Positions 27,603-34,633 of a stretch of 64,000 bases of DNA are shown piece by piece. The position numbers and the translations under genes were made by a program. The notes beneath the pieces were generated by a model. That model ran no database searches. It was given only the letters and a program-made list of their open reading frames with translations, and was not told the origin of the DNA. This DNA is from an uncultured Prevotellaceae bacterium (GTDB taxonomy: Bacteria > Bacteroidota > Bacteroidia > Bacteroidales > Bacteroidaceae). The number at the start of each line of letters is the position of its first letter. Positions within the stretch are counted from its first letter, which is position 1. The stretch is from contig ONQT01000008.1 in the NCBI GenBank assembly GCA_900320045.1, forward strand, positions 1-64,000, read 5' to 3'.

Positions 27603-27643
27603 TACCGGAGTTCTGCATCCCGCAGGGCTCCGGTATCTTTTTG
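27603..27643 (+). terminator. Terminator of the efflux-lpxA-like-korAB run
   Basis: TACCGGAG / CTCCGGTA outer stem with an inner CTGC/GCAG stem (27603-27635), followed by TCTTTTTG. Confidence 0.88.
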
Positions 27644-27917
27644 TTCAAAGGTTTACGATTCAGAATTGAGTCGAGTAGTGAATAGTCGTAAATCCTTTTG
27701 TGTGTTTTCCGATAGTACAGACTTTCAGTCTTGTAACAAAACAAACTACTAATGATTCTACTAAAACAAATCTCTTATTGAAAAATACTAATGTGCAAAT
27801 ATCTCTTTATTGCGATGCAAAGGTACGATGTTTTTACGAAACATGCTTTATAAAAAGTACCACAAACTTTACGAAAAGTAACATTTATGTAAAAAGAGCG
27901 AATTTTTAGCCATTTTC
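27644..27917. other. Intergenic, AT-rich, one isolated minus-strand -7 box
   Basis: No gene is supported. A minus-strand TACCTTTG (27818-27825) matches the -7 consensus, but no TTG lies at the right distance and no real gene follows on that strand; the frame opening at 27744 soon becomes the antisense of korB. It could start an antisense or small RNA, or be chance. Confidence 0.4.
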
Positions 27918-27948
27918 TTTGTTTTTTAACCCTTTTACACTATCTTTG
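27918..27948 (+). promoter_or_regulatory. Promoter of the sensor-less hybrid regulator
   Basis: -33 TTTG (27918-27921), 19-base spacer, -7 TATCTTTG (27941-27948); gene start at 27999. Confidence 0.75.
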
Positions 27949-27998
27949 CAACCAGAAATGTAACATGACAACAACAAAAATACGACAAAACGACTCAG

Positions 27999-29618
27999 AT
28001 GGCTAAAACAAAGGAAACGCAAAAGAGGCGACTGGAGATAGCCGAAGCCAAGGTGGCCATACTCAGGGATGTGACCAAGGTGGCTCGTACTCCCCTTACA
28101 CTCATCATCACTCCCCTGCTCTCGCTCATGGAAGAAGACGACGACCCGCACCGACGCGATATCTACAAAACCATTCGGCGCAATGCCGACCGACTATTGT
28201 CACTCATCGACCTGATTACCGACATTGACAAGCTGGAAACGGGAGAGTTGCACCTGCACATGGAAGAAACTGACCTCATCAACTATACGGAAAACGTCAT
28301 CAAGATGTTTGCTCACACCATCAAGGCGAAGATGATCTTCATGAACTTCTATCACGACATGGAGCAGTTGCCCGTCTGGATAGACCGCGTCAACTTCGAC
28401 AAAGTGCTGGTGAACCTGCTGACCAACGCCTGTAAATATATCTCCGTGGGCGGTACCATCAACATTCATATTGAACAGGACCAGAATAATGCCTATTTCA
28501 TCATGCGCGACAATGGCGTAGGCATTCCGGAAGGACAGCTACCATACATTCTCAACAACTACTATAACGCCCAGTTGTCAGTAGAAGAGCGCAACATCTC
28601 CACCGGTATTCGAATGGATCTCATTCACCGTCTTGTGGAACTCCACCACGGCACAATCGAGGTGCAAAACAACGAGAATGCCTGCGGCTGTGAGTTCAAG
28701 ATTACCCTGCCGCTGGGCTCTCAACATCTAAGCAAGAAAGAGCTGTCGCCAGAAAGGGAAGACGGCATGGATTTCCCCGAGCAACCTGAGGAGGAGCAGC
28801 CACACCCGAAAGCGGCCACTGCCAATAGTGGCAAGAAGAGACTACAGAGACAACGTATCATCCTGATAGAGAGCGATGAGGAAGTCAGCGAATTCCTGAT
28901 GAACGAACTGAAAGACAACTACGACGTTACGCTCTGCGAAACTGGTAAGAAAGGCATCGCCGCCATCGGCACTAAGAATCCCGACCTGGTCATTAGCGAC
29001 GTCAAGCTCTACGACATGGAGGGACAGGCCATCTGTTCACGCATCAAGGGCAACAGTAGCCTCAGCCATATTCCGGTCATCCTGCTCACCAACAACGACC
29101 CCAACATCGACCGTCTGGAACTGCTCGAGGCTGCTGCTGACGCCTATATCATGCGACCGTTCAACATGGATATCCTGCAGCGAACCATCATCAACCTGCT
29201 ACACCGTCAGGAGATGCTGAAACTGAAGTTCGGTCGCAAGGACCAGCTGGAGGAAATGGTGGACGACATCCGTATGAAGTCGCCTGACGAGAAGTTGATG
29301 GAGCGCATCATGGCCTTCATCAACGACAACCTGAGCAATATGGAAATCAGCAACGAAGACATTGCCGACAGCGTAGGCCTCAGCCGCGTACACTTGCACC
29401 GGAAAATGAAGGAGCTGACCGGCCAGACGCCACATGACTTCATACGCGGCATCCGCCTGAAGAAAGCCTCGCAGCTGTTGCGACGGGGCGACATCAGTGT
29501 CACGGAGGTCGTCTATGCCTGTGGCTTCGGCAGTGCGGCCAGCTTCTCCACCATCTTCAAGAAACAGTTCGGCCTGTCACCAAGAGAATACATGATGAAG
29601 GTCAACACCGAAGAGTGA
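27999..29618 (+). CDS. Sensor-less hybrid two-component protein: degenerate histidine kinase, receiver, AraC DNA-binding domain
   Basis: A 539-residue soluble protein with the cytoplasmic half of a Bacteroidota hybrid two-component system (HTCS). HisKA-like helices are at ~10-80; HATPase at ~120-235 with N-box NLLTNACKY and G1 box MRDNGVGIPEG; a variable linker with acidic/Pro residues (PEQPEEEQPHPKA); a receiver at ~285-400 with LVISDVKLYD; and a C-terminal AraC HTH (ISNEDIADSVGLSRVHLHRK, YACGFGSAASFSTIFKKQFG). There is no signal peptide, membrane helix or periplasmic sensor. The usual H-box 'SHEFRTPLTLI' reads TKVARTPLTLI, with Lys27 where the phosphoacceptor His should be, so classical autophosphorylation is unlikely. 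It may act through the receiver and AraC domain only. No glycan gene adjoins it. Confidence 0.9.
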   Translation: MAKTKETQKRRLEIAEAKVAILRDVTKVARTPLTLIITPLLSLMEEDDDPHRRDIYKTIRRNADRLLSLIDLITDIDKLETGELHLHMEETDLINYTENVIKMFAHTIKAKMIFMNFYHDMEQLPVWIDRVNFDKVLVNLLTNACKYISVGGTINIHIEQDQNNAYFIMRDNGVGIPEGQLPYILNNYYNAQLSVEERNISTGIRMDLIHRLVELHHGTIEVQNNENACGCEFKITLPLGSQHLSKKELSPEREDGMDFPEQPEEEQPHPKAATANSGKKRLQRQRIILIESDEEVSEFLMNELKDNYDVTLCETGKKGIAAIGTKNPDLVISDVKLYDMEGQAICSRIKGNSSLSHIPVILLTNNDPNIDRLELLEAAADAYIMRPFNMDILQRTIINLLHRQEMLKLKFGRKDQLEEMVDDIRMKSPDEKLMERIMAFINDNLSNMEISNEDIADSVGLSRVHLHRKMKELTGQTPHDFIRGIRLKKASQLLRRGDISVTEVVYACGFGSAASFSTIFKKQFGLSPREYMMKVNTEE

Positions 29619-29698
29619 CGACAACATCTGTCTTATCCTGGAAAAAGTTGACTCTAAGAAGTCATCAAACAAAAAATTATACGATTTCTATCATGGAA

Positions 29699-29730
29699 TT
29701 TGTATCATTGGAATATTTTACTTACCTTTG
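29699..29730 (+). promoter_or_regulatory. Promoter of the aldo/keto reductase
   Basis: -33 TTTG (29699-29702), 20-base spacer, -7 TACCTTTG (29723-29730). Confidence 0.75.
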
Positions 29731-29795
29731 TATCATATTGGAAGCAAAACCAAACATATTGAACAACACTTTTTACTTAACTATTCATTATTAGT

Positions 29796-30749
29796 ATGGA
29801 ACAGAACGGTTTTTACATGGCCTCGGAACATCGCTATGATGACGAGAACCTCTACCAACGCTGTGGCCGTAGCGGCGTCATGCTGCCAAAGGTGAGCCTG
29901 GGCTTCTGGCACAACTTCGGAGGCGTGGACACCTACGAGAGAAGCAGGGCTATCACACACTATGCCTTCGACCACGGAATCACTCACTTCGACCTGGCCA
30001 ACAACTACGGACCTCCTGCAGGCAGTGCCGAGGAGACCATGGGACGACTGATGGACGACGACTTCCACCGCTATCGCGACGAGCTGTTCATCAGCACCAA
30101 GGCAGGCTACGGCATGTGGCCCGGACCCTACGGAGACTGGGGCTCGCGCAAGTACCTCATGTCCAGTCTGGACCAGAGCCTGCGCCGTATGCACCTGGAC
30201 TACGTAGATCTTTTCTATTCTCACCGCTACGACCCCAACACTCCGCTGGAGGAGACGCTGCAGGCACTGGTGGACATCGTGCGACAGGGCAAGGCGCTCT
30301 ATGTGGGCATCTCCAACTGGCCACTGGAACAGTTGCGCATCGGCGAAAAATATCTCCGCGAGCACGACGTGCCACTGCTCATCTATCAGGGGCGTCTAAA
30401 CATGCTCGACCGCGGACCGATAGACACAGGCATCCTCGACTTCTGCCGGGAGAGCGGCGTGGGCTTCATCGCCTTCTCACCACTGGCACAGGGTCTGCTC
30501 ACCGACCGTTACATCAACGGCATTCCGGCCGACTCGCGCATGGCGAAAGAGTTCTTCCTGAAGTCGTCGTACCTGACGCCCGAAATCAAAGACTTCGTGC
30601 TGAAGCTGAAGGCCGACGCAGAGGCAAAGGGACAGACCACGAGCGAGGCTGCGCTGCGCTGGATTTTGGAACAGAAGGGCGTCACCTCCGTACTCATCGG
30701 AGCCAGCTCGACGGCACAGCTGGAGGCCAACCTGAAGTGCATGAAATAG
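29796..30749 (+). CDS. Aldo/keto reductase, YghZ (L-glyceraldehyde 3-phosphate reductase)-like
   Basis: A 317-residue NADPH-dependent (beta/alpha)8-barrel reductase. The N-terminal YQRCGRSGVMLPKVSLGFWHN, catalytic FDLANNYGPPAGSAEE (Asp and Tyr), STKAGYGMWPGPYGDWGSRK (Lys) and YSHRYDPNTPLEE (His) match the YghZ/KvBeta-like AKR14-type group. C-terminal cofactor residues lie in TSVLIGASSTAQLEANL. The protein ends shortly after this helix (KCMK), a little earlier than E. coli YghZ; a short out-of-frame open stretch follows (MEQGDNLTEFIQNF, 30783-30827), so a truncated C-terminus is possible. The family detoxifies aldehydes; the physiological substrate here is unknown. It is convergent with the alginate locus, 87 bp from it. 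Confidence 0.9.
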   Translation: MEQNGFYMASEHRYDDENLYQRCGRSGVMLPKVSLGFWHNFGGVDTYERSRAITHYAFDHGITHFDLANNYGPPAGSAEETMGRLMDDDFHRYRDELFISTKAGYGMWPGPYGDWGSRKYLMSSLDQSLRRMHLDYVDLFYSHRYDPNTPLEETLQALVDIVRQGKALYVGISNWPLEQLRIGEKYLREHDVPLLIYQGRLNMLDRGPIDTGILDFCRESGVGFIAFSPLAQGLLTDRYINGIPADSRMAKEFFLKSSYLTPEIKDFVLKLKADAEAKGQTTSEAALRWILEQKGVTSVLIGASSTAQLEANLKCMK

Positions 30750-30836
30750 TATACATTATTTCTGCTATACTAGAAACTCGACATGGAGCAGGGCGACAAC
30801 CTGACGGAATTCATACAGAACTTCTAACCAGGGTTA

Positions 30837-31817
30837 TCAATGGGCTTTGGTTTTGTTATGGTACCAAAGTTCGAGGCTGTTGATGATGTTCTGCCACAGG
30901 ACGTAACAGCCCGCACCGACAGAAGCCACAGGATGCAGATACATATAGGACACCCAGATGGAGAGGGCCGTGTTCTTCTGGAACATGGCCTGTCCGCTGT
31001 TAACTCGCTCACCCAGCCAGTGCCCCACTAAACGCCCTATACCGAACTGGACGAAGCTGATGACGAAGGTGGCAACGGCAATACCCGCCAGCAGCAGGAC
31101 GCCGGCCTCGCTACGATGGATGTTGCGCAGGGTGATGCCTGTCATGATGCTGAGCGTGAAGGCCCAGATGTAAAAGCCCAAATTGGGCGCAGCCTCCAGA
31201 CGCTGGCAGATGTTCTTGGCATAGCGCTGCATGAGCCACCCTAAGAGTAGCGGCAGCAAAAGCACCAGACTGACTTTCTGCAGGATGATAAGCAAGGCCG
31301 CCAAGAAAGTCACGTTGGCAGCAGGCTCCAGAAGTGGGAAGACAACGGGTATCAGTCCTGCTGCTGCCAATGAGGAGATGAGCGTATAGGAGGTGATGGT
31401 GCTGAGATTGCCTCCAAGTTTGGCAGCCACGACGGGAGCGGCCGCTGCCGTAGGCGCTATGGTACACGCCAAGACAGCCTCAAATAACAATTGATAATTG
31501 ACAATTGACAGTTGATTATTGACAGATGACTTCACCCAGAGTATGACTGCGACGTTGGCGGCGACCAGTAGCAGCTGAGCCGCAAGGACACCCAGGTGCC
31601 ATCGTTGCGGACGCATCTGGCGGAAGTCTACCTTGCAGAATGTCACTAACAGCGACAGGAATACCAGAAAGGGAAATAGCGTACTAAACACGGACAGCAG
31701 TGCATTGCCGGCAGCATCGAGCTGGGGTACGAGACAGAAGGTGGAATAGCACACCGTGCCAACTCCAATGGCTAAGGGTAGCGTCCAGTTTTTGCAGAAA
31801 GTAATCAGTTGATTCAT
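30837..31817 (-). CDS. SBF (bile acid:sodium symporter)-like transporter, coupled to the PL7 gene
   Basis: A 326-residue membrane protein with about ten hydrophobic segments. The fold signature resembles the SBF/BASS family (LSVFSTLFPFLVFLSLLVTF; TIAPTAAAAPVVAAKLGGNL; ALSIWVSYMYLHPVASVGAG). Its ATG overlaps the PL7 lyase stop in ATGA (31814-31817), implying translational coupling and placing it in the alginate operon. That suggests transport of an organic anion linked to alginate breakdown, but the substrate is unknown. Residues 98-110 (SVNNQLSIVNYQL) are encoded by an AT-rich repeat of the kind otherwise found between genes, apparently inserted in frame in a loop. Confidence 0.82.
   Translation of the reverse strand: MNQLITFCKNWTLPLAIGVGTVCYSTFCLVPQLDAAGNALLSVFSTLFPFLVFLSLLVTFCKVDFRQMRPQRWHLGVLAAQLLLVAANVAVILWVKSSVNNQLSIVNYQLLFEAVLACTIAPTAAAAPVVAAKLGGNLSTITSYTLISSLAAAGLIPVVFPLLEPAANVTFLAALLIILQKVSLVLLLPLLLGWLMQRYAKNICQRLEAAPNLGFYIWAFTLSIMTGITLRNIHRSEAGVLLLAGIAVATFVISFVQFGIGRLVGHWLGERVNSGQAMFQKNTALSIWVSYMYLHPVASVGAGCYVLWQNIINSLELWYHNKTKAH
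31488..31526. repeat. AT-rich repeat inside the SBF transporter gene
   Basis: 39 bp (ttgataattgacaattgaca and flanks) belonging to the AATTGACA-type repeat family, read in frame as 13 residues in a hydrophilic loop. Related units occur between genes at 10789-10825 and 23860-23897. Confidence 0.75.
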
Positions 31818-32752
31818 TGTGCCAGCATTTTACGACCATTCCTGATGACGACACCATTGAAGGGAGTGCGCATCTGTAGGCCGAGGATGTTATAGGTGGA
31901 AAAAGGTTTGTTGGATGTGGAATGAGGCAGAAGACAGGAATTCGTGTCATCCGACGGGTCGTGAGCATAGTCGTGCGACACCATGACATTGAAGACTTCT
32001 ACCTCGCCATAGGCATTGGCATCGTCTTTGTCTTCACGACCGCCTTTCTCGGTGGTCTTTGACTGCGTGTACATACCTGCCTTGAAGTAGCAGCCCGTAG
32101 CCGTCGAAGGATAGGATTCAACGTATACACCATTGTAATAGCAGCGCACCGCGCCCCCACCCGCTACGAATTGGACGGCGAACTTGGTGCCCAGCTGATA
32201 GTTGCTGGTGAGCACGGGGCCTGCCGTGCCGTTGTGGTCAATGAAGAGTTTCTTTTTCTCCAGTCGGAACACGATAACGTCATCGTCAGCATCGTGAATC
32301 TGGCCGACCACCACGTGGGGCTTCTGCGTGGGCAGATGGGTGACAGCCTGCGTGATTTCCATGGTGTGAGTACCGCCACCGCTGGCAATGCTCCAGCTGG
32401 CCTTGTCCGCACCGCCGTTCTGCATCTCACGCAGTTCTGAGCGCGGATAGGTAGAGCCCTTGGTCGTCACGCCGTTGGCATGAGCACGGAACACCACGGC
32501 GTCGCCTGCTGCATTGACATGAAAGTAGTCGTCGGCATAGGTGTTCAGTTCGGGCTGTACTATCTCCTTGGAGAAACCGTTGCTGCCCGCCACGGGGATG
32601 TTCAGTTTCCAGTCGGTGAGGTTGATAACCGCCGAGGGCAACTTATCCACTGCCGTCGTGCCGTCTGCAGGCATAAAGACTGAGGACTGCACCTGTGCCA
32701 TCGTACAGCACAGGGCAGTCCACAGTAGTGTAAGTGTGAAGTGTTTTCTCAC
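31814..32752 (-). CDS. PL7 alginate lyase, secreted
   Basis: A 312-residue polysaccharide lyase family 7 enzyme (beta-jelly roll) that cleaves alginate by beta-elimination. The three PL7 motifs are clear: YPRSELREM (Arg104, Glu106), QIHD (Gln151, His153) and YFKAGMYTQ (catalytic Tyr227). QIH rather than QVH is generally associated with activity on guluronate-containing stretches. A signal peptide precedes residue ~24, and the last ~28 residues (YNILGLQMRTPFNGVVIRNG) are the shared secretion-type tail. The only in-frame start after an upstream TAA is GTG (32750-32752), which lies in a duplicated copy of the previous gene's 3' end. Upstream lies a hairpin-rich 73-bp gap; downstream the SBF transporter overlaps by 4 bp. 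Confidence 0.93.
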   Translation of the reverse strand: MRKHFTLTLLWTALCCTMAQVQSSVFMPADGTTAVDKLPSAVINLTDWKLNIPVAGSNGFSKEIVQPELNTYADDYFHVNAAGDAVVFRAHANGVTTKGSTYPRSELREMQNGGADKASWSIASGGGTHTMEITQAVTHLPTQKPHVVVGQIHDADDDVIVFRLEKKKLFIDHNGTAGPVLTSNYQLGTKFAVQFVAGGGAVRCYYNGVYVESYPSTATGCYFKAGMYTQSKTTEKGGREDKDDANAYGEVEVFNVMVSHDYAHDPSDDTNSCLLPHSTSNKPFSTYNILGLQMRTPFNGVVIRNGRKMLAQ

Positions 32753-32843
32753 TTAACCACGACCTTGAGTTAAAACTCGAGCTCGTTTCCGCTCGATAGA
32801 GCAAGAACGAGCTCTTGCTCTATTCTCACTTAACCACGACCTT
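32746..32843. promoter_or_regulatory. Intra-operonic hairpin cluster bounded by 21-bp direct repeats
   Basis: The 21 bases at 32746-32766 (3' end code, stop and following bases of the upstream gene) are repeated exactly at 32823-32843. Between them are GAGTTAAAACTC (32767-32778), GAGCTCGTT (32779-32787) that can pair with AACGAGCTC (32806-32814), and TAGAGCAAGA (32797-32806) that can pair with TCTTGCTCTA (32813-32822). The last two hairpins cannot form together. This resembles an attenuator or processing site setting the ratio of PL7 to upstream products; function is inferred only. Confidence 0.55.
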
Positions 32844-34289
32844 TTTGCCGTTGACGATGTACAGTCCTTTGGCGGGCTGAGCGACACGCTGTCCAGCAAG
32901 GTTGAAGAACTCGCCGTTGGCAGCCATCTTCTTAGCAGCAACCTGCTCGATGGCGGTTGCAGACTTGTACTTCACAGCATCGTCCCAAGTCTTGGCCACG
33001 CGCAGTCCGGCATAAGCAGCATTCAGCTTGGTCTGACGGAAACTGACATAGCGCAGGTCGGCACCACCGTCGCTACTGTTACCCAGGGCTTCCATCTTGA
33101 CGGCAGCATTATCTTCCTCCGACTTCGAGGGATCGGGGTTGACGAAGAGGTAGAACTCATCGGCATCGCCAGAGCTGCCCGTGCTCTTGTTGACATATTT
33201 CACCACGAGCAGAACAGCGTCAGCCTTGGGTGTTTCGGCAGAATAAGTCTCGATAAGCTGTCCGTTCTTACGGATGGCAAAGCTCTTGTTGCCATCTTCC
33301 GTTACCTTCACCCATACACGACCACGTGCAGTAGTTCCATCACCTGCAGCCGCTCCCTGCTTAATGAATGAAAAGATTTCCTTGCCAGAAGTGGTTGCGG
33401 TGTTAGAAAAGTCGCCCAGGAAGGCAGCATAGAACACGTCATTAGTAGCAGGCTTAGTGCTGATGAAGGGCACTACTGAGTTGCGGCTGTTGCCTTCAGT
33501 AGTCTGCTGCTGAGCGTCGTCGAACAGAGCGGCCTTGCCCGTTGCAGAGCCGTCATAGCCTGCATAGGTAATAGTTCTGTTGATAACGATAGGCGAAGAA
33601 CCAGTAGCCTCGGAAGCCTTTGTAGAGACCACCCAACCGCCCTGGCCTTCCAAAGCGCTATTCTCGGTATAGTCGAAGTATTCCTTCAGCAGCGCATTGT
33701 CAACCTCGGGAGTGGGGTCACCGCCTTCACCACCGCCGCCTTCACCATTGCGCTCTACCCAGATGGTGTTTACGTAGCATTTTGCATCGCTGCGATAGAC
33801 TGTCAACGAACCGTCTTCATTCAGGTCGTTAGCCGTCAGAGTATAGACTAACGTGCTGGCAGCTTCCTTGGTGTGGTCTACGTTATGAGCTGTAGCAGTT
33901 GCCTCTTTTACTTTCAAACCGTCAGCTGTTGTGCTGCCGTTATATAGAGTTGCCTTCAGCACGTCTCCTGCCTGGAACTTGCCACTATTCAGATGAAGTG
34001 TGATGAAGGCCTGAGTGGCATGGGTGAGCTTTTGGAAATAGACTCCATTCAGCACCTTCCAGTTTTCACCGCCAGAACTGGTGTAGCCGCCTATCTTTGC
34101 ATAATCGACGGTACAACCGGTACCGGCAACACCTTCGGCACTTGCTGTTTTGGCGATGGCGTCAGCTTTCTCCTGTTCTGTCTGCGTAGCCATAATCTCA
34201 TTAGGGAACGTAAACGATGCAATGACATCTTGTGCCATACTTGCCTGTGCACATAGTGCGAGGGCAATAAGGGTAAAAAACTTTTTCAT
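32826..34289 (-). CDS. Secreted M1-module protein with C-terminal sorting tail
   Basis: A 487-residue secreted protein, function unknown. Signal peptide 1-19 (ASMAQ). An N-terminal beta-rich domain at ~20-180 resembles carbohydrate-binding jelly rolls seen on secreted Bacteroidota enzymes. A Gly-rich linker GEGGGGEGG follows. Residues ~200-440 form the module here called M1 (LLKEYFDYTENSALEGQGGW ... AFLGDFSNTATTSGKEIFSF ... LFVNPDPSKSEEDNA ... VSFRQTKLNAAYAGLRVAKT), shared with the proteins at 34634-36013 and 36914-40228. The tail FFNLAGQRVAQPAKGLYIVN matches the putative T9SS-type tail. No catalytic motif is visible. Its location among alginate lyases suggests a polyuronate-binding role (inference). 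Confidence 0.85.
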   Translation of the reverse strand: MKKFFTLIALALCAQASMAQDVIASFTFPNEIMATQTEQEKADAIAKTASAEGVAGTGCTVDYAKIGGYTSSGGENWKVLNGVYFQKLTHATQAFITLHLNSGKFQAGDVLKATLYNGSTTADGLKVKEATATAHNVDHTKEAASTLVYTLTANDLNEDGSLTVYRSDAKCYVNTIWVERNGEGGGGEGGDPTPEVDNALLKEYFDYTENSALEGQGGWVVSTKASEATGSSPIVINRTITYAGYDGSATGKAALFDDAQQQTTEGNSRNSVVPFISTKPATNDVFYAAFLGDFSNTATTSGKEIFSFIKQGAAAGDGTTARGRVWVKVTEDGNKSFAIRKNGQLIETYSAETPKADAVLLVVKYVNKSTGSSGDADEFYLFVNPDPSKSEEDNAAVKMEALGNSSDGGADLRYVSFRQTKLNAAYAGLRVAKTWDDAVKYKSATAIEQVAAKKMAANGEFFNLAGQRVAQPAKGLYIVNGKKVVVK

Positions 34290-34337
34290 AATAATTTGTT
34301 TTTAAAGGGGTTAATAATATTGTTTATCTTATGTTGC

Positions 34338-34440
34338 AGCAAGCTTCACTTGCTAAGGCAATAGCCCTCGTCGTTTGCTCCAATGGTTGGAGTAAGTTGC
34401 TCCAATGGCTGGAGTAAATCGCTCCAGCCCCTTGGAGCGG
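34338..34440. repeat. Tandem 22-bp stem-loop repeats plus adjacent hairpin
   Basis: Three units with a 22-bp period each form a small hairpin: CTCCA-atggt-TGGAG (34378-34392), CTCCA-atggc-TGGAG (34400-34414) and CGCTCCA-gcccct-TGGAGCG (34420-34439). A further hairpin AGCAAG/CTTGCT lies at 34338-34354. They sit between the 52-codon ORF and the secreted M1 protein gene, so on the minus strand they fall in the leader of the latter. Confidence 0.7.
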
Positions 34441-34457
34441 ACTTGACTATATTTGCC

Positions 34458-34616
34458 TTAGAATTCGAAATCGTTCTCGCGGCCCAGAGCCTGGTCGGGA
34501 TCAATCTCAACGGTAGTATCCAGCGTTACGTTGTCACCACTGACAGCCAGCAGGTTGTTGGCTACTTGCATGTGATAGACCGACATTTCGATGGGAATAT
34601 ATGTTTTCTTTTTCAT
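34458..34616 (-). CDS. Small 52-residue protein of the Prevotella 'MKKKTYIP...REFDFE' type
   Basis: A short frame with start ATG at 34614-34616 and stop TAA at 34458-34460. The peptide begins MKKKTYIPIEMSVYHMQVAN and ends GRENDFEF. It resembles the abundant tiny proteins of Prevotella/Bacteroides that begin MKK(K)TYxxP, contain 'LLAVSGD/GE' and end with an acidic/aromatic tail. Their role is unknown. It lies 17 bp downstream of the true end of the interrupted M1 gene, in the operon direction. Confidence 0.6.
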   Translation of the reverse strand: MKKKTYIPIEMSVYHMQVANNLLAVSGDNVTLDTTVEIDPDQALGRENDFEF

Positions 34617-34633
34617 AGTGTTGGCCTCCTTTT

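Noticed and set aside
34338..34440. CRISPR array
   Set aside because: Only three 22-bp near-contiguous units without variable spacers and no cas genes anywhere in the window.
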